A stretch of DNA of 64,000 nt, taken from positions 317,816,789-317,880,788 of the forward strand of contig OV050030.1 of NCBI GenBank assembly GCA_920105625.2, given 5' to 3'. How positions within the stretch are numbered: the stretch's first letter is position 1; the number at the start of each line of letters is the position of its first letter. The translations under genes were made by a program, and so were the position numbers. The stretch is from Clusia tigrina (taxonomy: Eukaryota; Arthropoda; Insecta; Diptera; Clusiidae). Positions 55,450-64,000 of the stretch are shown piece after piece. Below the pieces are notes generated by a model. That model was not told where the DNA came from, did no database searches, and was given only the letters and a program-made list of their open reading frames with translations.

Positions 55450-55532
55450 TGCAACGGAATCCGCGTAGCTCCTTGCCAGTGGCGATACGCTGACTTGGAC
55501 CTCCTTGTCCTCCTGCGCTTTGCAGGATGATT

Positions 55533-55660
55533 ATTATGATTAGTATATTGTCTTTGTTGGTTACTGTTATATGTACGTCTATGATTCTGTACAGATTCTT
55601 GATTGTAGAACATTCATAGTTTCTTCCAAGCTAAACGGATTTCTACAAATAAGTATTGTG
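55533..55660 (-). pseudogene. Gypsy G5: upstream part of gag end
   Basis: The minus strand reads SLEETMNVLQ-type text, then FYNQESVQNHRRTYNSNQQR (55613 onward), Asn/Gln-rich like the gag end at 51330-51100. The two halves are separated only by L5 and its target duplication. Confidence 0.65.
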
Positions 55661-55840
55661 CGAATTGGCTCGTATATTTTATTTTTAATTACACTTTACA
55701 CTTTTTGAATTTGATTTGAATTGTTTTTAGTTATATTAATATATGTACATAACTTTTAAGCTCAACACATTCTGAATTTGATTCTATTTGAGGAGTATTA
55801 CTAATAGATAGCGATATTGAATTACCAATCACTACTTTTA
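55661..55840. other. Short AT-rich interval
   Basis: No gene or repeat recognised between the G5 fragment and repeat R copy e. Confidence 0.4.
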
Positions 55841-57332
55841 ACGAGTACGGAAGTCTGAAGACGGGTTAGACCGACTTCGAAATATCCCTTACCTTTTCTT
55901 GTGCGTGCAATTTCAACAATGGGGATGTTTTCTTCATAAATCATCATTAGGAGCATATTCACGGTAATTTTTGGTAGGGTACCTTTATATCGACCCCATT
56001 TATTGTGTATGGCTTTCTAGTGACAATATAACAACTAATATAAAATTTCCTCCAAAAATATTGTGTCGGTCGAAAGTTATAATAATATGTCAATAGTGGG
56101 CGTGGCTGTATAAATAACACGCCCATTTTGTGTGTGGTGTTTAATGTTAGTACCCGCAACCATCCTGTGAAATTTGGTAGATAAATCTTTAATAGGAACC
56201 TAGTAATGATTTTTGTTTAATTATGGGCGTGGCCGTAGCAATAATCTGCCCATATTTTGAATGCATGCTAGTATAGACCCAGTGTATACATCAACCAATT
56301 TGTTTTCATATATCATCACTAGAAATATTGATAGGGTAACTGTATTTGAGAGGGGTCCCCAAAGTTTGTTATATGGGAGGGAGGCGTATCCTTCCTCTGT
56401 TCGCCCCCGAATCTTGTATATGGCTTTGTAGGGTCCAGAGACGTACTAATATGAAATTTCATCCAAAAATATTGTATAGGTCATAAGTTATAATAATATG
56501 TCAATAGTGGGCGTGGCTGTACAAATCACACGCCCTTGTGTAGTGTTTAATGTTAGTACCAGCAAGATTCCTTTGAAATTTCGTTGATAAATCTTTAATA
56601 GGAACACAGTATTGATTTTTAGCTAATTGTGGGCGTGGCAGTTGTATTACGATCTCCATATTCTGCACACACACTATTATGGACCCCATGTATATTTCTG
56701 CAAATTTTTATTCCGCTGGCATCAATACGAGCATAGGTAAGCAAATATTAATTTTAGACCCGAAAGTTCCTTATATCAAAAGTGGGCGTGTCTTTTCTCT
56801 GATCAGCCCCATTTTTTGCAAATAGCTTTACAATGTGCACATGTTCCTTCCTGTAAAATTTCGTCCGTAAATCTCTACCAGATCTTAAGTTATTAATATT
56901 TGTTAAAAGTGGGCGTGGCAGTAAATCTATACCAGTGTTTAGTAGGACCCACATCTCCTTAACTGCCAAATAATGTCTTGATTCCGTCAATTGGACCGAA
57001 GTTATAGTCATTTTAAAAAAGGTGAAAAAAGTTCCTTATATGGGAGGCAGGCGTGGTCTTTGTCCAAATCGGCCCATATAGCAATCTGGTTCTGTATCTT
57101 TATCCACGCTACACTTTTAAAAAATTTTATTAAGATAGCTCTAACGGTGTAGAAAAAAAGTGGCCACAGACGAACAGACGGATAGACAAAAAAAAATTGC
57201 TGAGAAAGTGATTCGGATCATATCTGTATATATATGTCCATACCTACCACGCCTGCTTCTTGAAATTGCAACCCCTCTCAATAGCACAAAATTAGTATAC
57301 CCTATTTACCTTTTTTAAAGGTAAAGGGTATA
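55841..57332 (-). repeat. Dispersed repeat R, copy e (longest, 1492 bp)
   Basis: Reference copy for the family. The sense head (57332-57296) is a 37-bp palindrome (TATACCC...GGGTATA). The middle contains a segment repeated in tandem with a 411-bp period (for example CAATAGTGGGCGTGGCTGTA at 56091 and 56502). The motif GTGGGCGTGG or a one-base variant occurs on the plus strand at about 56096, 56223, 56507, 56629, 56782 and 56909. The sense tail is GGGATATTTCGAAGTCGGTC and on to the TACTCGTTA end. No protein frame is conserved between copies, so it is a non-coding, non-autonomous repeat. Confidence 0.85.
57296..57332. repeat. Head palindrome of repeat R
   Basis: 37 bp able to form a near-perfect hairpin: TATACCCTATTTACC pairs with GGTAAAGGGTATA around an A/T loop. 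The same structure with fewer pairs heads copies b (5297) and d (43328). Confidence 0.8.
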
Positions 57333-57784
57333 AAAATAGGGTAGTAACATCAATGATTGCGTTCGAAATTCCGACATAAGTACCTAAGATTCGCTTAAGG
57401 GAAACAATAACAACAATTGAAAACAACAATTTCGCAAAAAACTAGTGAAGCAGTAGTAATTTTCAATAAAAAAAAATGGAGAGAAAACGAGAGTGCAATT
57501 GTGAAACTTAAAAATTGAAAAAGTGAAACTTACATACATTTACATTACATTTTAATTTTTTGGGCGTTATTGTAACAAAAAGTATAAGTTCTTAACGCAA
57601 GTCTTCTGTTAATAACCCTGACCAATTCTTCTACATATTTTCTAAATTTTATATAGAAAAACAACGCAGGAATATAAATGATTTTGTGAAACAAAGTTAT
57701 CGGGCATTTTAGAAAATAACTTGGACAATAACACAAATGTTGGGCCCACACAAAGTTTGTAAAACTTTCATAGAGTTACTTCGA
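57333..57784. other. AT-rich interval, no gene seen
   Basis: About 450 bp with no recognised motif on either strand. Confidence 0.4.
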
Positions 57785-58126
57785 AATTGGAGTCAAGGAG
57801 GGCGATAGGGGCTTCCGTTTGGAATACCAATTACATGGACAGACCCAAAAAACCACCTTGATGATTGCTACTTTTGTTCTAGGAATATAAAAGGTATGAA
57901 CTATGCAAAAAGTGATTTTGTGTTTACTCAAACTTACCATCCTAAGCCACCAACGCTGCTTAGTGAAGATTTGCTAATAGCGGTATTTGCTTCCTTATCA
58001 GAAGACTACTGTGTTGATGTTGAAATGTTCGATAGCTATCTGACTATAGTCAGAGTAAAAGCAATAGTGAAAGTGAATTCGAAGGATGTCCTACACTTCA
58101 AGGGCGAGCTAAATGATCTGATTTGA
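57785..58126 (+). pseudogene. Fragment of an unnamed arthropod 'CYFC' protein family
   Basis: In one plus frame: FGIPITWTDPKNHLDDCYFC then SRNIKGMNYAKSDFVFTQTY (57810-57940), followed by an open stretch to a TGA at 58126. I remember similar text (WREPKNHxDDCYFC, NIKG) from multi-copy uncharacterised arthropod proteins, but I know of no function. There is no start codon for the fragment, and similarity fades after 57960. It could be a mobile-element passenger or a retropseudogene piece. Confidence 0.4.
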
Positions 58127-58499
58127 GATTTATTTAAGAAATCAGCTTAGCTTCATTTGTCCAGACTAACACTGCATTCAGCCTGGCCTACAAAATGTTT
58201 TTATTAACTCTTATATGCTTTTGTTCTTTCTGATTATTTTTAAATACTCGTTTTTAAATATGAATTTCCAGTATAAATGGATTGACTGAAAAATATAATT
58301 ATTTTGTATTCAACAGACAAAAATTTCCTAAAATAGACTAACAAATCCCATGCCGCAGAATCAGTATTCCCTGTGTTATTTACTATAGAGGGGAACAATT
58401 TTTCTGAAATCCGAATTTAGTCTAACACAATTATTGATGCGTTTAATGAAAATTCTTCTCGTATTAATATTGGTTGTAAGTCTTGTCAATAATAGCTTT
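58127..58499. other. Unassigned interval
   Basis: Short frames only. It may include unrecognisable 3' parts of the integrase fragment that follows on the minus strand. Confidence 0.35.
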
Positions 58500-58792
58500 G
58501 TTCTCTTGATTTTGAATTGCTATACGAAATTCATCATTATTTAAAGTTTTTATGTTACACTCCATGCTTTTTTCGAAAATGTATAGTTTACTGTTAAGAG
58601 ATAACGCAATTTATTATTATTAGCTTCATAGTTCCCAATTTCAACCAAATCTGCTTGCCATAATTCATCAATTCCTCTTATGATTAATCGTTTTCTTTTG
58701 ACATTTTTTCGCGCTTGTTTGTGCAGTTCATTGATTATATCGTTTTTATTCATATCCATATACAGTTCGCATAGCAGAAATTCAGTCTCCAT
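58500..58792 (-). pseudogene. Polinton/Maverick-type integrase fragment
   Basis: The minus frame 58792-58550 reads NDIINELHKQARKNVKRKRL, IRGIDELWQADLVEIGNYEA, and NNNKLRYLLTVNYTFSKKAW. The pattern 'ELHKPAR..F.RRR....DDLWQADLVEM....YLLTVIDxFSKYAW' is the integrase core of Polintons (Mavericks), including the first catalytic Asp (QADLVE). The second Asp-equivalent I/D position is NY instead of ID, and the frame ends just after, so it is a remnant. Confidence 0.75.
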
Positions 58793-58799
58793 GCGGGTA

Positions 58800-59400
58800 T
58801 GTATCCATATTGTCTGTTTGTTTGTGTATATATGTGTTGTTTTACATACTTTTGTGTAATGAAAACTTTTACTCTAAATTTAATAAATGGTTCCTCAAGT
58901 TTGATAAGCTTAACATCTTCATTGTCTTTAACAATGATATTTATATAAGTAGTTTACAATTTGACTAAGTCTTTGTTAAATTATATTTACAAATTCTTTA
59001 ATTGCACTGAATTATTGTTCATTAAATGCTTTTGAAATTAGATTCGCATCCTCTTTAACATCGGTATCAATAATTGTATACAATTTTGCTAGATCACTCC
59101 TAGTAATTTTCATTTGATTATCATATTCGGTTTTCAATTCTTTCATTTTTGTTCTTAGTAGTTTTTTAGTTTTTTAACTAGACATGCTATAGTAACACCA
59201 TCATTAACATCACTAGGTGCACAAAAATTAGTAATTATTTTCTTTATAACATTAAAATGTCGATTATCTATGCTAATACCAAAGGCTTTAGTTATAATTG
59301 TCTTTAATTTTAAATCATTAAATGTTGATTAACTGAACTTTCTAATATATTACTTATAAAATTAATTTTTGTGTTTTTTTTTTAGATTTGATTGAATTAT
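58800..59400 (-). other. AT-rich spacer within the Polinton region
   Basis: Mostly closed in all frames; one minus-frame piece at about 59160-59030 (TKMKELKTEYDNQMKITRSD) is coiled-coil-like. It may be another Polinton ORF in ruins. Not assignable. Confidence 0.35.
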
Positions 59401-59880
59401 ATTAGATTCTTTCAATTCTTCAATAATATAAATTATTCGTTTTTGTGATTATTATGTACACTAATTCATTAAGATTATCCCAATATATAAAAACAGGTTT
59501 ATGATGGATTAACGATTTTAATCCGCTTCGTATTTTTAAAGAGTTTATTTTTGTGTTAAATAATTTTTTAATTATTCACTAATATTTAAATATTTTTTAC
59601 CTTTAATTTCTGCATTTTTTTGATAATGATTTGTATTAATTAAGTTTTGTTTATAATTTTCTATGTCATTGTTAGTGTAATGTAGAGGTTTTGTGTGAAA
59701 TACCAATTCAAATAGTCCCGGAGTCATTTTCCACCTTTTACCACTAATATTAATAGAATTATCAGTATTAAATTTTATTTTCTTATATCCATGATCTATC
59801 TTTGAGTAATTGTAAATTTTTAAATAATTTCTTTGAATTAATGATACTGCTTTCATGCTATTTAATTCGTTTTCTATCAT
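59400..59880 (-). pseudogene. Polinton-associated conserved protein (DUF8207-like) remnant
   Basis: The minus frame 59880-59572 reads INISGKRWKMTPGLFELVFH and TKPLHYTNNDIENYKQNLIN, matching the 'YKGTPGLWELI...Y...D...Y...L..T' block of an uncharacterised protein I associate with arthropod Polintons. Further down (about 59510-59430) HHKPVFIYWDNLNELVYI matches its 'YIYWDDPNELVDRL' end. Function unknown. Stops and a shift at 59572 separate the two blocks. Confidence 0.6.
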
Positions 59881-60640
59881 TATTTACTTGTCCAACACAT
59901 TCAAACCCAATTAATTGTGTACTAATTTTTCGCTTCACTTTTGATTGTGGTGCAGTTCTCGATTGTGATGTTATTAAGGGATGTATTGTATTATACGAGT
60001 ACATTCTTATAATCACTTTTTCATTTGAATTGTTTGTTTTCATTTAAATGACTTTCACATATTGCTTACTCTCATATTCCTTTCATAAGATTTCATTTTC
60101 ATTTGTTTACATTTTCTTAGATTGTTTTCATATCTATCGTGTACAGACCTGCTAGCGTTTTTTGTTGGATTCGGTGATTGTGTTGAAATTAAAGGGACTA
60201 TTGTATTATACATTCTCATCAACTTCATCATTTTCACTTTTTACTTGCTTATGTTTTAATTTTCGTTTATCTGGTTTAAAATAATTATCTTTTAATTTTA
60301 TAGTTTGCTTTGATATACATTTTCGTTTATCTGTTTCAAAATCATTAACTTTTAATTTTTCTATTATGCTTTGATATAAATTATTCTGTTTTTATTTTTT
60401 TAGTTTATTTTGATCAACATTTTTTTTAACGATTTCCTTCAAAGGTTTCGTTGCAGGTTGGAATGTGTCTTCGAACATATTTATCTATTGCATTTAATTC
60501 AAATTTTTAGTTTTTCTTTTAATTCTGCTCTTGTCTTTATAATAACTTTTAGTAATTTATTGTTTTTTTCCTCCTATCTTTACTTTTTCTCTACCAGGTA
60601 ATGTTCTTTGTGTAGTATCTGCTTTAAACTCGGTATGGAT
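59881..60640. repeat. Low-complexity AT-rich region with a 60-bp tandem repeat
   Basis: Two ~60-bp units (60259-60318 and 60319-60381), each running from ATTTTCGTTTATCTG to GCTTTGATATA. In the minus frames at 60043-59858 and 60237-60055 two similar short peptides appear (MYSYNTIHPLITSQSRTAP and MYNTIVPLISTQSPNPTKN), suggesting an older internal duplication upstream of the DUF8207-like text. No known domain. Confidence 0.5.
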
Positions 60641-60960
60641 CTGGTATCCATCTGCATTATATCTGCTATTGATCTGCTTTATATCTGCTATCGGTCTGCT
60701 ATTGATCTGCTCTTTATTTTATCTATGATAATTGTATGAAATTATCAAATCATTTTCGATATCATCCTTTATATATTAGATTATCCTCACTTACAGCAAC
60801 AAACCCATACTTATCTTTCCAACATTCACCACACATAAACCTTCATAGGTTGTCTAATTGACATATAACCAATAACATGATCAGTAAACAGATACTCGTA
60901 TATGCTTAAGATTCATTTCATATTGTTTAAATAAAATAATCATATTTGCCTTATCGCGTA
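60641..60960. other. Interval with an ATCTGCTAT-type simple repeat
   Basis: At 60645-60715 ATCTGCT-TATTG/TATAT units repeat irregularly about six times. The rest is AT-rich with nothing recognised. Confidence 0.45.
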
Positions 60961-61069
60961 TTAGGTTAGGTTAGGTTAGGTTAGGTTATCGTGGCAGCCA
61001 GTCCTGACCAGCTCACTCAGACCACCATAGGTCCATTGTGATACCATCGCGTAACAACGCACCTCCGAT

Positions 61070-61676
61070 TCACACGTCGAACCATTTCGAAGCCCTAATA
61101 AAGCGCAGGAATCGTTTGACCTTCGCGCCAGACACTTCTGTAAGAGAGCTAAAAGCGTAATTGCCTAAAGAGCCCGTTATGCTTCTAGCCAGAGCGGGGT
61201 ACCTACAGAAGATATGTTCCACAGTATCCTCCCCCTCCTCATCCCCACAGATTCTGCAGTTTGAGAAAATACTCCCAGCCTGAGAACATGCCCGCCGAAT
61301 AGCCAATGACCAGTTATACAAGCCACGACCTTAGAGATATCCTGTCTTGACACGGCATTTAAGTCTCTAGATTTCCTTATTTAAGCTCCGGCCACATTAG
61401 CCTGGTCATCAAGCAGGTTCCCTCGTGTGCCCAAGACCATTTGGCCTTATCCTTCAGCATCAGCTTACATGTGGCAATTGGTATTCCAATCTTGCATCTG
61501 TTCGTGCATAAAGGAAGGTTGGTGCCCCGTCTGGCTAACTCATCAGCCCTACAATTCCCCTCAATATCCCTATGTCCCGGAACCCATATAAGGCGTTCCC
61601 TGAAAACGGAACTGATATCATTCAGAGCTGCCCAGCAGTCCTGCGGCACCTTTGATTTCAGTGCCATGGAGTTCAT
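61070..61676 (-). pseudogene. RNase H end and Cys-rich C-terminus of L3
   Basis: The frame 61676-61377 reads WAALNDISSVFRERLIWVPG then HRDIEGNCRADELARRGTNL (His and Asp of RNase H; the first catalytic half is in broken frames before 61700). A stop or shift near 61375 leads to 61321-61070 with SNCRICGDEEGEDTVEHIFC (CCHC-like Cys/His tail) and LTEVSGAKVKRFLRFIRASK, a natural end 90 bp before the TTAGG units. Confidence 0.85.
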
Positions 61677-61949
61677 TGACTTAATGGACGCCTTTCTAAT
61701 CGAATAGATATTTATAAAGCATGTCTATTTAAGTAGACCGGTATGTCCATTATGGCTAAGAGCTCTGCTTCATAAACATTGAAGTGGTTGGGGAGACGGA
61801 ACGAAAGCTCCACTCCCAGTTCTTTTGAGAAAACTCCAAAACCGACTCTATCGTCGAGTTTGGATCCGTCGGTTTAAAATTCAGATCCTCCTTCTCCATG
61901 GCATGAGTGTTTGCCACTCTTTTCTATTCGGAATATGTTGGATAAACAT

Positions 61950-63330
61950 ATTTCAGGTATGCACGATATTCGAGTGACCTATCTGCCGATCAAGCCATAA
62001 CGCCGTAAATTTCAGCATTAGTGTTGATGCGGCGGCCACTTGTTTCCCTACCAGCTCTAATATGGGTAGGTTGAGTATCACTTCTAATACTTTAGTTGGG
62101 GTGGTCCTTAAAATGCACAGAAAAGCCGCTCTTTGGACCTTGCTCAGAAGCTTCAAATAGCTTTGTTCCTGAGTGGCTGGTCACCATAACAGTATTCCAT
62201 GTAGCAATATAGGTCTGACCACCGAAATGAACAGCCTGTGCATAATTCATGGGGATAACCCCCTCCTGATGCCGACTGCTTTTTTATATGTGTATAAAGC
62301 AGTATTGGCCTTTAACTGTTTCTTCAATATTGGGTTTCCAGGTATGTTTAATATCTAGTACTAGTCCCAAATATTTGACTGTCTCCTTCATCGAAATTTC
62401 CGCACCTTTGTATGCTAGCGGGGAGACAGGATATCTATTTTTCTTGGAAAAGAGGATTAATTCAATTTTATCGGGGTTTAACCCTAATCCCCTTCTTCCC
62501 GTCCAACAAGTAAGCGGGGCCATGCTAGAGCGCAAAATATCCATAAGAGTGTTTGGATATTTCTCTCTAATCACAATTGCCAAATGGTCAGAATAGGCGA
62601 TGACGTGGCAATCCCCCTGTCTAGGGCTAGCAGTAAGGAATTTACCGCCAAATTCCAGACCATGAGGATGAGAACTCCTCACTGAGGAGTGCCTCTGCAG
62701 AACTGTCTGCTTAAAGTGTAGGTACCCAAGCTGGCAATTCACTTCTTGCTGACAATTATAGTCTGTATCAGCGTAACCACATAAGGATCAACGCCCAGAG
62801 CCTCAAACGCTCACGTAATGGCGTTCGCAGTTATGTTGTTAAAAGCGCCTTCTATGTCAATGAACGCCGCCAGTGCAAAATCCTTCTGCTGGATGGCCTT
62901 CCACTATATGAATGAGTACGTGTAACGCCATCTCTGTCTATTTGCCCTGCGTGTATGCATGCTGTGCCGAGGACATTCTACCAGTTGGTATAACTTCCGG
63001 GAAGTGTGCATCCATCAATCTCTCCAATATTTTTGTAGGAAAGACGTGAGACTGATTGGTCTGAAGTCTTTAGGATTTACATTTGAGGACCTGCCCGCTT
63101 TCGGTATGAAGGAAAACTTCGTTTCTCTCAATCTTAGGGGAATACAGGCCAGATTAAGACAGCTTCCAATTGCAACCAGAACCCATCCCATGTTTGTTCT
63201 AATTCTGCTGGGTAAATTCCATCCGGACCCGGAGATTTGTGTGGACCAAATGTGTTAATGGCCCAGTCAACTTTCTCGACTGTAACTATCGCATTTCCTA
63301 TCTCAGACTACCTGCCTCTAGATGTCGAGT
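61950..63330 (-). pseudogene. Reverse transcriptase of L3, catalytic box changed
   Basis: Pieces from 5' to 3': INTFGPHKSPGPDGIYPAE-type text (about 63250), SAQHAYTQGK (about 62970), AAFIDIEGAFNNITANAI-type text (about 62850), CHVIAYSDHLAIVIREKYPN (62600) and ETVKYLGLVLDIKHTWKPNI (62390), then KVQRAAFLCILRTTPTKVLE (62140). The catalytic YADD reads YSDH here, which removes one of the two metal-binding aspartates. Motif B (TPQGG) is degraded to HSSVRSSHPHG-like text. Confidence 0.85.
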
Positions 63331-63373
63331 TATTACCCCCCAATATGCTAGTACCTGGAAAATGCGTATCTAT

Positions 63374-63825
63374 CACTGCGGCCACACGATAAACTTCTTG
63401 ACCACTGAGTCGCAATACACTCATACTTTTTACAAACAAATACATATTTTTAGTACTTGTTCGTCGACTTGATCATCAATTTATGTTTCAAGACGAGAAT
63501 CAATTCGGATTTCAATTATCTGTCAGCTGTTTCGTGTGGGTACTGAGTAAACCCAGATTGAATTAGAAAAAAACGTATCCACCTTTTTTTTTAAATACAT
63601 GCAATAAAATAAAAATATAGATCAAATAATATATAATAAATTTATGATAAATAAAATATTTTATTATACATACATATGTGACGACGGCATTTTGAAAATA
63701 AATTGAAAACCATCTTCCCCATCTAGTTAAATGCAGCATACGTCACAGACGCAAACTGAACAGGTTTTGGCAAACAATACATGTGAGAACTTGATGGGCA
63801 AGAAATTGATCGTGTGGCCGCAGTG
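63374..63825. mobile_element. Small non-autonomous DNA element with 31-bp inverted repeats (nested in L3)
   Basis: The left end CACTGCGGCCACACGAT (63374-63390) and the complement of the right end (63825-63809) are identical for 17 bp and match at 28 of 31. On both sides L3 text continues: SSVEALALL to the right and IDTHFPGTSILGGNN to the left, which join at the element. The 452-bp interior has only short frames. The flanks suggest TA (63371-63372 and 63826-63827), but one extra T on the left makes the exact target duplication uncertain. Confidence 0.65.
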
Positions 63826-64000
63826 TAAGAGAAGAGCCAAAGCTTCCACGCTCGATTCGCTACACACATCACCCGGACCTTTTAGGTTTTATGATGTCAT
63901 CACTAGGATTCTCCTTAGTCTGGCTGCTTCCGATGTTTCTTCCACACCCCTACAATAATTTTTCCGGAACTCTCGTTGCGCAGTTCTGATTACTTTTTGT
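63826..64000 (-). pseudogene. Endonuclease-RT linker of L3
   Basis: The minus strand reads VIRTAQRESSGKIIVGVWKK, and further NLKGPGDVCSESSVEALALL with one stop, resembling the LOA linker ('RxAWRxYC...SWTxSSEEALxLLLDTHFPG'). It is cut by the window end. Confidence 0.6.

Larger units (their letters stand above)
51335..55532 (-). mobile_element. R1-like non-LTR retrotransposon L5, nearly intact
   Basis: A 4.2-kb minus-strand element inserted in the gag of G5, with a probable 10-bp target duplication (ATTATGATTA at 51325-51334 and 55533-55542). Short 5' UTR (55532-55450), intact gag, pol with APE endonuclease, RT and a CCHC tail, 3' UTR with a run of 15 G on the plus strand (51486-51500) and an A/TAAA tail (51335-51356). 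GC content is visibly higher than in the neighbourhood. No RNase H. The domain set and motifs fit the R1 clade. Confidence 0.9.
60961..64000 (-). mobile_element. LOA-like non-LTR retrotransposon L3, runs off the right edge
   Basis: Minus strand. In sense the 3' end is (CCTAA)n: the plus strand at 60961-60983 is four TTAGG units plus TTA. Upstream are a Cys-rich tail, RNase H, RT and linker text, with the linker reaching the window end. A small inverted-repeat element (63374-63825) interrupts the linker. The domain order matches L1 and L2; the copy is older than either, with no long frame left. Confidence 0.82.

Noticed and set aside
54514..55468. Plus-strand frames of about 90 codons opposite the L5 gag
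   Set aside because: Antisense shadows caused by the high GC content of L5.
60961..60983. TTAGG units as a telomere or interstitial telomere tract
   Set aside because: Only four units, directly at the 3' end of an LOA-like element, and the same at L2. They belong to the retroelement tail.
63731..63958. 75-codon plus-strand frame at the right edge
   Set aside because: It crosses the boundary between the small inverted-repeat element and L3, and no family was recognised.

Overview
This is eukaryotic nuclear DNA, most likely from a higher fly (an acalyptrate such as a tephritid is my guess). It is AT-rich, has no operons, and almost everything recognisable is a transposable element of a type common in Diptera: Jockey, LOA-like and R1-like non-LTR elements, Ty3/gypsy, BEL/Pao, Helitron, P-like and Polinton/Maverick. 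I found no convincing single-copy host gene, tRNA, rRNA or CRISPR array. Most apparent reading frames are broken pieces of transposon proteins. The organism is inferred from element families only.

Layout. 1-1896: 3' part of Jockey-clade copy A. 2850-2971: tail of a dispersed repeat called 'R' here. 3318-3440: mariner-type remnant. 4200-5280: dead Jockey reverse transcriptase (RT). 5297-10881: an R copy split by a near-complete LOA-like element, L1 (5647-10377, 9-bp target duplication). 10990-13060: BEL/Pao pol. 13190-13920: R. 13921-18700: gypsy G4 of the 17.6/297 type (minus). 18700-22760: gypsy G3 (plus). 23165-28245: CR1/Jockey-like L4 (minus), split by Jockey copy B (23770-27523). 28500-32570: an inverted-repeat locus split by LOA-like L2 (28716-32152, 11-bp duplication). 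33340-36909: Jockey J2 (minus). 37611-38390: P-like transposase end. 39076-43030: gypsy G1. 43328-44030: R. 44090-44620: Jockey endonuclease piece. 45200-46790: Helitron helicase. 46900-50650: gypsy G6, split by the young internally deleted gypsy G2 (47526-50476). 50640-55660: gypsy G5, split by R1-like L5 (51335-55532). 55841-57332: longest R copy (minus). 57785-58126: fragment of an unnamed CYFC-motif family. 58500-60640: Polinton/Maverick remnants. 60961-64000: LOA-like L3, split by a short inverted-repeat element (63374-63825).

How it fits together. The window is a nested series of insertions. Five have target duplications that give the order of events (L1 into R, B into L4, L2 into the inverted-repeat locus, G2 into G6, L5 into G5), and the small element in L3 makes a sixth nesting. 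G2 is the youngest datable event: its 606-bp LTRs differ at one site. L5 is the best-preserved coding element, with an intact gag and a pol broken by one TGA and one frameshift.

The most interesting points are: two Jockey copies that share the same lethal lesions yet have separate 3' ends; a recently moved gypsy derivative that keeps little more than a SAP-domain Gag; short tandem duplications sitting at ORF breakpoints in several families; and the R repeat, with a 411-bp internal duplication and a regular series of GTGGGCGTGG sites.
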